From the NCBI GenBank assembly GCA_021324675.1, contig JAJPIR010000241.1, positions 1 to 48,766 of the forward strand: a DNA stretch of 48,766 nt, given 5' to 3'. Under the pieces are notes generated by a model that saw nothing but the letters and a program-made list of their open reading frames with translations, was not told the DNA's origin and searched no databases. Source of the DNA: Actinomycetota bacterium. GTDB taxonomy: Bacteria; Actinomycetota; Actinomycetes; Mycobacteriales; Pseudonocardiaceae. Each line of letters begins with the position of its first letter. The first letter of the stretch is position 1. Made by a program: the position numbers and the translations under genes. Shown here piece by piece: positions 17,176 to 27,374 of this stretch.

Positions 17176-17238
17176 CGCAGTCTGGATGCAGACTGCTGTT
17201 TCTGAAGCCAAAAAACAGCAGTCTGCATCCAGACTGCG
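17176..17238. repeat. Dispersed hairpin repeat, copy 2
   Basis: Arms 17176-17201 and 17213-17238 are identical in sequence to those of copy 1; the 11-nt loop differs. It lies 36 nt downstream of the ABC transporter stop (17274) and upstream of the DUF559 gene. Confidence 0.95.
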
Positions 17239-17273
17239 CAACGGGCACGGGAAGTGGACTACCGGATAGAGGG

Positions 17274-19184
17274 TCAGGCGAGGGAGGTGCGGTAGGCGGA
17301 GTGCAGGGCGGCGAAGGGGCCGCTTCCTGTGATCAGCTCGGTCGGCGAACCATCCTCGATGATCGCGCCGCTAGCCATGACCAGGACTCGATCGGCGATC
17401 AGGACGGTCGACAGCCGGTGCGCGATGATCAGTGCTGTGCGCCCGGCGAGCACGGTGGCCAACGCGACCTGCACAGCCTGTTCAGACGGGATGTCCAGCG
17501 ATGAGGTGGCCTCGTCGAGCACCAGCACGGCGGGATCCGCCAGCAACGCTCGGGCGAACGACACCAGCTGCCGCTGCCCGGCAGATAGCCGCGCCCCGCG
17601 CTTGCGCACGTCGGTGTCGTAACCGTCAGGCAGCGCGGTGATGAACTCGTCGGCACCGACCGCCCGAGCAGCCGCGATCACGTCCGCCCTGGACGCCCCA
17701 GGCGACCCGAGTGCAATGTTGTCGGCCACGGAGCCAGAGAACAGGAACGACTCCTGGGTCACCATCACCACAGCCTGGCGTAGCTCGGCGTCGGCGACCG
17801 AGCGCAGATCGATACCGTCCAACCGGACGGTGCCAGCTACCGGGTCATAAAACCGGGCCAGTAGTTTGGCCACCGTCGACTTGCCCGCCCCGGTGGCGCC
17901 GACGAGCGCGACGCTCTGGCCAGCCGGAATGGCCAGATCGAGCTGCGTGAGCACGACCGAAGACCTGCTTGCAGGGTCGAGCGTTGACACCGAAGACCTG
18001 CTTGCAGGGTCGAGCGTTGACACCGAAGACCTGCTTGCAGGGTCGAGAGTTGACACCGCGCTGCCGCCGTAGGAAAAGCACACCTGGTCGAACACCACCT
18101 CGCCCCGCACCGGCACCGGCAGCGGAACCGGTTGAAGAGGATCCCCAACGGAGGGGCGCTCGTCGAGCAACCCGGAAATCTTCTCCAGCGCGGCGGCCGC
18201 CGAGGCGTACGAGTTGGCGAACATAGCCAGCTCGTCGAGTGGGTCGTAAAACCGGCGCAGGTACAGCAGGAACGCTGCAAGCACGCCCAGGGTGAGGCTG
18301 CCGTCAAGCACCCGCAACCCACCCATGAGCAAGGTCACCGCAATTGACACCGAACCCACTATCCGCACAGTTGAGGTGAACCGGGCGATCAAGGCGCTCG
18401 CTTCGGTTTCGGCGTCGGCGAAGGCACCGTTGAGCCGGGCCATGATCGATGCGTTGCGTAGCTCGCGGCGAAACGCCTGGACGGCGCGGATCCCGTTCAT
18501 GGTCTCCACGAATTGCACGATCACTTGGGCGATCCATCGGCGGGTGCGGCGGTAGGTGTGCTGGGAGCGTCGCCGGTACCAGTGCGTCAGCACGCCAAGC
18601 GGAAGGAAGCCGGCCAGTGCCACCAGCCCCAGTGGGGTGTCCAGCACCAGCAGCATCACCCCGATGCTGATGATGGACAGCAGCGAGAACAACCCGTCCA
18701 TGCCCTCATCCAGCAACTCCTGCAGTGAATCCAGATCGCTGGTCAGGCGGGAAATCACCCGCCCCGATGTGTAGCGCTCGTGAAACGCCAATGACAGGCG
18801 CTGCACCTGTGCAAACACCCGCTCACGAAGGTCAACGAGCACGTCGGCGCCCACGCGCCCGGACAGGCGCAGGAAGGTGTTGACGATCAGGGCATCGGCA
18901 GCCCCGGCGACCGCGTAGCCGGCCACGCACCAGGCCAGCCCAGCAGGATGACCGGTCACCATGGCTGGAATCCCATGGTCGATCGCTGCCGCGATCACCA
19001 GCGGTCCAGCCAGTAGGGCGACCTGTTCGGCGAGGAGTAGTCCAACGGCCAGGCAAACCCCGCGCAACTGCGGTCGCAGCAGTGAACCGAGCAACCGGCG
19101 CGATCGGGTGGCCAGCCGCAACCCGGTGGCGGTGTCGATCGTGTCGAGATCCTCGGCGGCCACCCCCCGCCAATCCTCGGTCAT
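17274..19184 (-). CDS. ABC exporter subunit 2 (TMD-NBD), catalytically intact half
   Basis: 636 residues: six-helix transmembrane domain (to about 320), then a nucleotide-binding domain. A-loop FSYGG near 371, Walker A GATGAGKS near 431, signature LSAGQ (consensus LSGGQ), Walker B with LVLDEATSSLD near 558 (catalytic Glu present), H-loop IAHRLST. Starts with an ATGA overlap after subunit 1, so the two form a heterodimer. Its altered signature would complement the altered Walker B of the partner, giving one degenerate and one competent ATP site. An 11-residue unit, VSTLDPASRSS, is repeated three times between A-loop and Walker A (about 377-409), where other family members have only a short turn. 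Substrate unknown; Rv1272c/Rv1273c-type pairs are a possible relative. Confidence 0.9.
   Translation of the reverse strand: MTEDWRGVAAEDLDTIDTATGLRLATRSRRLLGSLLRPQLRGVCLAVGLLLAEQVALLAGPLVIAAAIDHGIPAMVTGHPAGLAWCVAGYAVAGAADALIVNTFLRLSGRVGADVLVDLRERVFAQVQRLSLAFHERYTSGRVISRLTSDLDSLQELLDEGMDGLFSLLSIISIGVMLLVLDTPLGLVALAGFLPLGVLTHWYRRRSQHTYRRTRRWIAQVIVQFVETMNGIRAVQAFRRELRNASIMARLNGAFADAETEASALIARFTSTVRIVGSVSIAVTLLMGGLRVLDGSLTLGVLAAFLLYLRRFYDPLDELAMFANSYASAAAALEKISGLLDERPSVGDPLQPVPLPVPVRGEVVFDQVCFSYGGSAVSTLDPASRSSVSTLDPASRSSVSTLDPASRSSVVLTQLDLAIPAGQSVALVGATGAGKSTVAKLLARFYDPVAGTVRLDGIDLRSVADAELRQAVVMVTQESFLFSGSVADNIALGSPGASRADVIAAARAVGADEFITALPDGYDTDVRKRGARLSAGQRQLVSFARALLADPAVLVLDEATSSLDIPSEQAVQVALATVLAGRTALIIAHRLSTVLIADRVLVMASGAIIEDGSPTELITGSGPFAALHSAYRTSLA
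17956..18054 (-). repeat. Three in-frame 33-bp tandem repeats in the ABC NBD
   Basis: Units at 17956-17988, 17989-18021 and 18022-18054; the third differs by one base. Each contains CCTGCTTGCAGG, a small inverted repeat. Because 33 is a multiple of three, the units add 11 residues each without breaking the gene. Confidence 0.95.
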
Positions 19185-20944
19185 CGAGCCACCATCACAT
19201 CGTCGGTGGGTGACAGTAGCCGGCGGTATTCCGGTACCTCGGCGAGCAGCTTGGAATGGGTACCCACCGCCGTGATCTGACCGCCGGCCAGCAGAGCCAC
19301 CCGGTCTGCGAGCTGCACGGTGGATGGGCGGTGGGCCACGACCAGCGCTGTCACCCCACGCAACACCGTGCGCAGCGCCGCTTCGACCTCTGCCTCGGTG
19401 TGTACGTCGAGCGCGGACAGTGGGTCGTCGAGCACCAGCACGGCAGGTTTGCCGATTACCGCGCGGGCCAGCGCAAGGCGCTGCCGCTGGCCCCCGGACA
19501 GCGTCAGGCCCTGCTCACCGATGCGGGTCTGCAGGCCCCACGGCAAGGCGTCGACGAACTGCTCGGCGTGCGCCACCGCAAGCGCGCGGCGTACCTCGGC
19601 GTCGGACGCGTCCGGCACCGCTAGTGCCACGTTCTCCCGTACCGATGCCGAAAACAGCACGGGGTCTTCGAACGCGGTCGCCACGCAGGCGCGCAGCTCG
19701 GCCAATGCCAGGTCCCGCACGTCGACCCCGTCGAGCAGGATCCGGCCGCCTGTGACGTCGGCCAGTCGCGGGATCAACGCGGTCAGGGTGGTCTTGCCGC
19801 TGCCCGTGGCACCGACCAGTGCCACCGTCTCGCCCGGCTTGACGTCGAGATCAACTCCGCGAAGCACCTCGGTGGCCGCACCTGGGTAGCGGAACCGCAC
19901 CGCTTCCAAGCGCAGCTCACCACGGGCGGGCCGCACCAGGGAACACGGGTGCGGTGGGTCAACGACGGCAGGGACGGTGTCGAGCACCTCGCAATACCGG
20001 GTCGTCGCCGCGATCGCTTTACCCGTTTCGGCCAGCAGCCACCCCAGCGAGTCCAGCGGCCAGCGCAGGAAAGTCAGGATCGTGATCGCACCCACCACGG
20101 TGCCCAGCGACAGCGAACCAGCTGCCGCGGCGTACCCTCCGACAGCAAGAATCGCCGCCAGGGCCAGTTCCGGTATTGCGATGACCACTACCCATAATGC
20201 CGCGAGCACCTGGACCTTGGTCAGCTCCGTCCGCCGTAACTCGCGCGCGTGCGCGACGAAAGTGCGGGTGGCGCGTGGACCGTGGCCGAATGACTTGAGT
20301 ACCCGGATACCCAGTGTGGCTTCTTCCACCCTGGTGGCCAGATCGCCCACCTGATCCTGGGCCTGCCGCGCAGCTGTCTCGTAGCGTCGCTCGTAGCGAC
20401 GGCACAGCACCACCAGCGGCACAGCCATGATCGCGGCGAGCATCCCGAGCACCGGTGCGATCACGACCAGCACAATCAACCCGACCAGGACGGTGAGCAG
20501 GTTGACGACCAGAAACAGGCCGGAGAATGTCACGAACCGCCGGATCGTGGTCAGGTCGCTGACCGCGCGGGACAGTAACTGCCCCGACGGCCAACGGTCG
20601 TGGAAGGCCACTGGCAACCGCTGCAGGTGGTGATACAGGTCAGCGCGCATCCATTTTTCGATGGTCGCCGCCGGGCGGGCCACCAGCAGCCGGCGTACGT
20701 AGATCAATCCCGCCTCGGCGATCCCTAGCGCGAGCACCCCGAGCGATAGCAACACCAGCCCGGATTGATCCCGGTGCGCGACCGGACCGTCGATAATGCG
20801 CTGGATGAGCACCGGAATAGCCAGCCCGGCCAGCATCGTGGCCAGTGCGGCGGCACCTGCGCCCAGGAGCCGGCCGCGTACTGGCCGTACATAGGGCCGC
20901 AACCGGCGCAGCACAGCCAAGGAAGGTTTGTGTGGGGAAGCCAT
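19181..20944 (-). CDS. ABC exporter subunit 1 (TMD-NBD), degenerate ATP site half
   Basis: 587 residues with a six-helix transmembrane domain and a C-terminal nucleotide-binding domain. Walker A GATGSGKT near 380, canonical signature LSGGQRQR, but Walker B reads LVLDDPLSALD near 505: the catalytic Glu is Asp. H-loop VAHRPST. This is the standard asymmetry of heterodimeric exporters. Start ATG at 20944 (sequence MASPHKPSL); the frame stays open into the hairpin repeat as far as 21061, which is a chance read-through. It overlaps subunit 2 by four bases (ATGA). Efflux of a hydrophobic compound or lipid is the general family role; no substrate clue is present. Confidence 0.9.
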   Translation of the reverse strand: MASPHKPSLAVLRRLRPYVRPVRGRLLGAGAAALATMLAGLAIPVLIQRIIDGPVAHRDQSGLVLLSLGVLALGIAEAGLIYVRRLLVARPAATIEKWMRADLYHHLQRLPVAFHDRWPSGQLLSRAVSDLTTIRRFVTFSGLFLVVNLLTVLVGLIVLVVIAPVLGMLAAIMAVPLVVLCRRYERRYETAARQAQDQVGDLATRVEEATLGIRVLKSFGHGPRATRTFVAHARELRRTELTKVQVLAALWVVVIAIPELALAAILAVGGYAAAAGSLSLGTVVGAITILTFLRWPLDSLGWLLAETGKAIAATTRYCEVLDTVPAVVDPPHPCSLVRPARGELRLEAVRFRYPGAATEVLRGVDLDVKPGETVALVGATGSGKTTLTALIPRLADVTGGRILLDGVDVRDLALAELRACVATAFEDPVLFSASVRENVALAVPDASDAEVRRALAVAHAEQFVDALPWGLQTRIGEQGLTLSGGQRQRLALARAVIGKPAVLVLDDPLSALDVHTEAEVEAALRTVLRGVTALVVAHRPSTVQLADRVALLAGGQITAVGTHSKLLAEVPEYRRLLSPTDDVMVAR

Positions 20945-21007
20945 CGCGCCCGACGCTAACTCCACTCTTCGCCGTCGGGCACCCACTTTTCTGCCCGGCC
21001 TCTCTCC

Positions 21008-21071
21008 CGCACTCTGGATGCAGACTGCTGTTTCAGAGGCCTCAAAAACAGCAGTCTGCATCCAGACTGCG
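21008..21071. repeat. Dispersed hairpin repeat, copy 3
   Basis: Arms 21008-21033 and 21046-21071; the right arm is identical to the other copies, the left has one base changed (CGCACTCTGG for CGCAGTCTGG). The loop contains the palindrome GAGGCCTC. It lies 17 nt downstream of the sepH stop codon at 21089. Confidence 0.95.
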
Positions 21072-21088
21072 GAAAGCGAGGTGGGAAA

Positions 21089-21883
21089 TCAGGCGCGGGG
21101 GGAGCGGACGCCGAGGAGCACGTCCTCCCAGGAGGGGACGATCGCGCGGTCCTTGCCGCGGCGCTTTGGTGACCGTGGCCCAGCCTGATCACGCTGCTCA
21201 GACGCACGGCATGCCGGGCCTTCATCAGGCACCGCCACGCTCTCAGGACGCTCCAGCGCCGCCGGTGGCACGGTGCGCAGCGGCACGCTGGGTTGCGGAT
21301 CGATCAGGTCGGTGGCGTGGTCGTCCATCGCGGTGACGGTCCCCCCGTGGGCACCGGGGTGCAACGTCCAGTGCGCGCGGTTTTCCGACCTCCCCGCCCG
21401 CCAGCGTAGCTGGAGCACCCACTTGCCGTCTTCGCCGCGCCAAGCGTCCCAGCTGACTGCACCGAGGTCCTGGCCCCGGCGGCGGAACGTCTCGGTGACG
21501 GCTACCTCCAGTGTGCGCAGGTCTGGCCCGTCGGCCCGTACCGGGTGCGCGCGTTGCGCCAGCTGTGCCATTCGAGAACGTTCCAGCAGTACCGGGTAAG
21601 CAAACCGTTCGATGCGTTCGCACGGCATCCCTGTAGCCGTGGCCAGCTGCTCGACCGACGCGCCGGCTCTGATCCGGGCCTGGATCTCCCGAGGGCGCAG
21701 CTGGTTCTCTGGCTCGATTTCGGATTGCTCCAGGCGCGGGAGATCACCTTTCAGCGCGGCGTGCAGGTTGTCGTCCACGGAAAGGGTGAACTGATCTCGA
21801 CGCGCGCCCGGCTGCTGGGCCACGGTCTCTACGATGATCGTGCGGTCGTCGGCCCCCAGACCGACCACCCGCACCGCGCGCAT
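21089..21883 (-). CDS. sepH: Septation protein SepH
   Basis: 264 residues. N-terminal DUF3071 domain begins MRAVRVVGLGADD and includes LRPREIQARIRAGASVEQLA, a helix-turn-helix-like motif that is the best-conserved part of the family. The central VSWDAWRGEDGKWVLQLRW segment is also typical. The C-terminal 80 residues are low-complexity and end with a conserved-looking IVPSWEDVLLGVRS. SepH binds FtsZ and stimulates its assembly in Streptomyces and mycobacteria (Rv0883c). The start at 21883 is chosen because family proteins begin with this MRxVRV segment; five extra codons precede it. It follows serC on the same strand, as in M. tuberculosis. Confidence 0.9.
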   Translation of the reverse strand: MRAVRVVGLGADDRTIIVETVAQQPGARRDQFTLSVDDNLHAALKGDLPRLEQSEIEPENQLRPREIQARIRAGASVEQLATATGMPCERIERFAYPVLLERSRMAQLAQRAHPVRADGPDLRTLEVAVTETFRRRGQDLGAVSWDAWRGEDGKWVLQLRWRAGRSENRAHWTLHPGAHGGTVTAMDDHATDLIDPQPSVPLRTVPPAALERPESVAVPDEGPACRASEQRDQAGPRSPKRRGKDRAIVPSWEDVLLGVRSPRA

Positions 21884-21965
21884 CCAAAACCTCCACATCC
21901 GGCGTCTGCCACCGTAGGCCGGTGCGCAGCCATGCCGGTGGAGGCGCGCCGCCGTGCGTCCGGTT

Positions 21966-23953
<1,988 letters not shown>

Positions 23954-24014
23954 TTTTTCACCCTACCCATCAAGCGCCCAGCGTTGCGTGACCCGCACCG
24001 GTAGGTTGATCGCT

Positions 24015-24503
24015 GTGGACGTCAGCGGCACTTTTGAGAAGCTTGTCGGCGAGTTGGAGTACTCGATGTTCATCGTCACCGTCCGGGCTGGCGAGCAGTT
24101 GGCTGGTTGCCTGGTCGGGTTCAGTTGCCAGACCAGCATCGACCCGCCGCGCTTCCTGGCGTGCCTGTCTCGGGAGAACCACACCTACCGGGTCGCGATG
24201 AGCGCGCCCGAGGTGGCGGTGCACTTCGTGCCGAGGCAGGCCGAGGCGCTGGTTGAGCTGTTCGGCGGCTGCACCGGTGACGTCATCGACAAGTTCTCCC
24301 GATGCACGTGGCAGCCCGGCCCGGCCGGGGTACCGATCTTGCAGGAGTGCCCGAACTGGTTTGTCGGACGGGTACTTGACCGGTTAGATCTTGGCGACCA
24401 CGTCGGTTTCCTTCTTGAGCCGGTCGCGGCCCAGCGGGCTGGCGACCCCCCGTATTACCCCTTCCGGCTGGCCAAGCATCTGGAACCGGGGCATCCGGCA
24501 TGA
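24015..24503 (+). CDS. Flavin reductase-domain protein
   Basis: 162 residues with the split-barrel flavin reductase fold: TVRAGEQLAGCLVGFSCQTSIDPPRFLACLSRENHTY is the family's FMN-binding region (A-S/G-L-x-G-F/x pattern). Such proteins bind FMN and either reduce free flavin with NAD(P)H or act as monooxygenase partners. Start GTG at 24015 (MDVSGTFEKLVGEL). It overlaps the next gene by four bases (ATGA) and likely forms an operon with this reductase. Partner oxygenase not visible nearby. Confidence 0.83.
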   Translation: MDVSGTFEKLVGELEYSMFIVTVRAGEQLAGCLVGFSCQTSIDPPRFLACLSRENHTYRVAMSAPEVAVHFVPRQAEALVELFGGCTGDVIDKFSRCTWQPGPAGVPILQECPNWFVGRVLDRLDLGDHVGFLLEPVAAQRAGDPPYYPFRLAKHLEPGHPA

Positions 24504-25273
24504 CCGCGGTCAAGCTGCGGCGCTTGCTGCCCGATCCCGGAAGCGTCACCGCCGAACAAGCCTTGGACGGCCTGGCGTTGGGCGATCTGGCCCCTGCGAA
24601 CCGCCCGTATGTGGTGGTCAACATGGTGGCGACCGCAGATGGTGCGGCGGCGGTGGGCGACCACACCGCGCCGATCAGCAACACCGCCGACCGGGAGCTG
24701 TTCCATGAGTTGCGGACACATGTTGACGCGGTGCTGGTGGGTGCCGGGACGGTCCGCACCGAGCGGTACGGGCGCCTGGTGCGCGATCCGCAACGCCGGG
24801 CACGGCGTGTCGCCAGGGGCCTGGCAGCAGATCCGCTAGCCATCGTCGCGAGCCACCGGCTGCGGCTCACGCCGGACTTGCCGTTGCTGGCTGATCAGCA
24901 TTCCCGCGTGGTGGTAGTCACTGCCAGCGACGCTGAGTTGCCGGAGTGCGCGGCACAGGTCAGCTACCTGCGCGCGCCGGCGGATGAAGAGGTGGACTTG
25001 GGGGCGATGCTTACGCGGTTGCACAGCGAATACGGGATCCGATCGGTGCTGTGTGAAGGCGGCCCGAATCTCAACGCCTCGCTGCTGCCTGCCGGTCTGA
25101 TCGATGAGCTGTTCCTGTCCATCGCTCCTACCTTGGCCGGCAGCTCCGGGTCCCTATCGATCGTCAACCGCGCACCACTGGCGCACCCGATTGCCCTCGA
25201 ACTGATCTGCCTGCTCGAATCCCAAGGCCAGCTATTCGCCCGCTACGCATTGCGGCCCAAAGTGATCGTGTAA
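24500..25273 (+). CDS. RibD C-terminal-type pyrimidine/dihydrofolate-like reductase
   Basis: 257 residues. PYVVVNMVATADGAAAVG is the N-terminal strand-loop of the RibD-C/DHFR-like fold; DAVLVGAGTVRTERYGRL and VLCEGGPNLNASLL are the NADPH-binding signatures of the RibD reductase domain. No deaminase domain is present. The family includes 5-amino-6-(ribosylamino)uracil phosphate reductases, but stand-alone members in actinobacteria are generally unassigned. Its start overlaps the flavin reductase stop. It is convergent with citA (16 bp gap). Confidence 0.85.
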   Translation: MTAVKLRRLLPDPGSVTAEQALDGLALGDLAPANRPYVVVNMVATADGAAAVGDHTAPISNTADRELFHELRTHVDAVLVGAGTVRTERYGRLVRDPQRRARRVARGLAADPLAIVASHRLRLTPDLPLLADQHSRVVVVTASDAELPECAAQVSYLRAPADEEVDLGAMLTRLHSEYGIRSVLCEGGPNLNASLLPAGLIDELFLSIAPTLAGSSGSLSIVNRAPLAHPIALELICLLESQGQLFARYALRPKVIV

Positions 25274-25289
25274 AGGAGGCGTGACGGCG

Positions 25290-26417
25290 CTAAGGACGCC
25301 CGATCTCCGACCACCCAGGGACGGCTTGCCGGGGACGTGGTGGAGGTCCGATGTATTCGGCTGTCGGGCGCACCAAGCGACCGGTGCATTTTTGCTCCAT
25401 GATGTGGGCGCACCAGCCTGCGGTGCGCGCGCAGGTGAACATCGCCGCCATCATGTGCGGGGGGACCTGAGCGAAGTCGAGGATCACCGCGGCCCAGAAT
25501 TCGACATTCGTCTGGATTGCCCGGTCTGGCCGGCGATCAGCAAGCGCGTCCAGCGCAGCCTGCTCCAGCGCCATCGCCGCGTCAAAGCGCGGTGCACTGA
25601 GCTCCCGGCAGAACCGGCGCAGTACCCGGGCTCGCGGGTCCTCTGCCCGGTACACCCGGTGACCGAAGCCCATCAGCCGCTCGCCGCGATCCAGCACGCC
25701 GCGGACCACTGCGGCGGGATTGCCCGTGCTCTCTACTTTTTCAAGCATCGGCAGCACGCGTGCCGGCGCACCACCGTGTAGCGGGCCGGACATCGCGCCG
25801 ATCGCCCCAGACAGGCAGGCGGCAACGTCGGCACCGGTAGAGGCGATCACCCGGGCAGTCAGGGTGGAGGCGTTGAGTCCATGTTCGGCGACCGAGACCC
25901 AGTAGGCGTCTACGGCTTTGACGTGCGCCGGATCCGGGTCACCGCGCCAGCGGGTCATGAAGCGCTCGGTGATGGTGGAGCACTGATCGATCCGGTTCTG
26001 CGGGACGGCCGGTTGGTGGATCCCCCGAGCGGACTGGGCGACATAGGACAGCGCCATCACCGAAGCCCGCGCGAGGTCGGCGCGGGTCTGTGCGTCGGAA
26101 TTGTCCAGCAGCGGGCGGTAGCCCCAAATCGGCGCGAGCATGGCGAGGGCAGCTTGCACGTCAACCCGAACATCGCCGCTGTGCACCGGCAGGGGAAACG
26201 GTTCAGCGGGCGGTAAGCCATGCCCGAAGCGGCCATCGGTAAGCAACGCCCAGACGTCACCGAAGGTGACGTAACCCGCCAGGTCCTCGATGTTTACTCC
26301 GCGGTAGCGCAGCGCGCCACCGTCCCGATCTGGCTCGGCGATTTCGGTGCGGAAGGCGACCACGCCTTCTAGACCGGGATGGAAGCTGCCCTCCGTTCGC
26401 TCCCTCAACATGGTCAT
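25290..26417 (-). CDS. citA: Citrate synthase 2 (CitA type)
   Basis: 375 residues, the short type as Rv0889c. Condenses oxaloacetate with acetyl-CoA. Catalytic and binding motifs: EHGLNASTLTAR (first His), GPLHGGAPARV (second His), MGFGHRVYRAEDPRA, and NVEFWAAVILDFAQVP with the catalytic Asp. One of two citrate synthases in the window; the other, gltA, lies 1 kb away on the other strand. The start is ATG at 26417, with a GGAGGACGG sequence upstream. Divergent from pdxH. Confidence 0.9.
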   Translation of the reverse strand: MTMLRERTEGSFHPGLEGVVAFRTEIAEPDRDGGALRYRGVNIEDLAGYVTFGDVWALLTDGRFGHGLPPAEPFPLPVHSGDVRVDVQAALAMLAPIWGYRPLLDNSDAQTRADLARASVMALSYVAQSARGIHQPAVPQNRIDQCSTITERFMTRWRGDPDPAHVKAVDAYWVSVAEHGLNASTLTARVIASTGADVAACLSGAIGAMSGPLHGGAPARVLPMLEKVESTGNPAAVVRGVLDRGERLMGFGHRVYRAEDPRARVLRRFCRELSAPRFDAAMALEQAALDALADRRPDRAIQTNVEFWAAVILDFAQVPPHMMAAMFTCARTAGWCAHIMEQKCTGRLVRPTAEYIGPPPRPRQAVPGWSEIGRP

Positions 26418-26640
26418 GCCGTCCTCCTCACGCGATCAGCTCCCTGGACCGGGCACGGACGCGCGGGTCGCTGACCGGGGCAGCGGGCATGGGCGCACGC
26501 CATCGTGCGGCGCCGCGCGAGTGGGCTAACAGTGCACCGGATGCCGCCCGTAGGCAATGCCCGGGCGGTATGACGCGCCGGTTTGGGCCACGATGGGTTT
26601 ACCGCCCGCAACGGGGGCGGCCCGCCAGCAATCACCACCC
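26418..26640. other. Divergent citA-pdxH intergenic region
   Basis: 223 bp that should hold the promoters of citA and pdxH. The pdxH frame is open upstream to 26557, but the residues before 26641 show no PdxH character. I see no clear operator. Confidence 0.4.
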
Positions 26641-27336
26641 ATGTCGGAGCGTGCACCGGTGCCGGACGAGTCCAGCCAACGAGGACAGCACACCATCGAC
26701 CTGGCACGGATGCGCGTTATCTACGCCAGTGACGCGCTGGACGAGGGAGGTCTCGCTGGTACCTGGCACGAGCAGTTGACGCGTTGGCTCGACGACGCTG
26801 TGGCGGCGGGCGTACCTGAACCGAACGCGATGGTGCTGGCGACCAGCGATGACAACGGATTTCCCAGTACCCGGACGGTCCTCGCCAAGGGTCTCGATTC
26901 CCGGGGCCTCGCGTTCTACACGAACTTGACCTCCGCCAAGATGCGCGACCTCGACGCCACCCGGTTCGCCGCGGTCACCTTCCCCTGGATTGCCCTGCAC
27001 CGCCAGGTGCACCTGCGCGGGCCGATCGAGATGCTCAGCCGCCAGGACACCATGTCTTACTGGCAGACCCGGCCGCGCGGGTCCCAGCTGGGTGCTTGGG
27101 CCTCGGCGCAGTCCACTGTGGTGCCCGACCGCCATGCCCTGGACGCCGCGCTGCGCGACGTCGCGGCGCGCTTCGCCGACGCCGAGCAGGTGCCGTTGCC
27201 GCCCCACTGGGGCGGGGTGCGGATCCGTCCGGTGTGCGTGGAGTTCTGGCAGGGCCGCCCGGACCGCATGCACGACCGGCTGCGCTACCGGCGCACCGAC
27301 GACGGCCAGTGGCGTGTTGAGCGTCTCGCTCCCTGA
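26641..27336 (+). CDS. pdxH: Pyridoxamine 5'-phosphate oxidase
   Basis: 231 residues. FMN enzyme that oxidises pyridoxine/pyridoxamine phosphate to pyridoxal phosphate. Evidence: LARMRVIYASDALDEGGL, the strand PNAMVLATSDDNGFPSTRTVLAKGLD with FMN contacts, YTNLTSAKMRDLDA, QVHLRGPIEML, RPRGSQLGAWASAQS, and the C-terminal VCVEFWQGRPDRMHDRLRYRR, all PdxH signatures. Start ATG at 26641 precedes the short disordered N-terminus. It lies between the two citrate synthase genes; gltA follows after 38 nt on the same strand. Confidence 0.93.
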   Translation: MSERAPVPDESSQRGQHTIDLARMRVIYASDALDEGGLAGTWHEQLTRWLDDAVAAGVPEPNAMVLATSDDNGFPSTRTVLAKGLDSRGLAFYTNLTSAKMRDLDATRFAAVTFPWIALHRQVHLRGPIEMLSRQDTMSYWQTRPRGSQLGAWASAQSTVVPDRHALDAALRDVAARFADAEQVPLPPHWGGVRIRPVCVEFWQGRPDRMHDRLRYRRTDDGQWRVERLAP

Positions 27337-27374
27337 CGCCCCCGGGAAACCAGCGCGCGAGCTACCGTGAAGAG

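Noticed and set aside
17102-17248. Extended N-terminus of the DUF559 protein
   Set aside because: The same repeat peptide appears, translated from the hairpin; ATG at 17101 gives the expected protein.
20945-21061. Extended N-terminus of ABC subunit 1 reading through the hairpin repeat
   Set aside because: The extension consists of translated repeat and non-conserved residues; the family-like sequence starts at 20944.
16125-21071. Regularly repeated palindromes as a CRISPR array
   Set aside because: Copies are 1 and 3.8 kb apart with genes between them and each is a self-complementary hairpin; no spacer-repeat array or cas gene.
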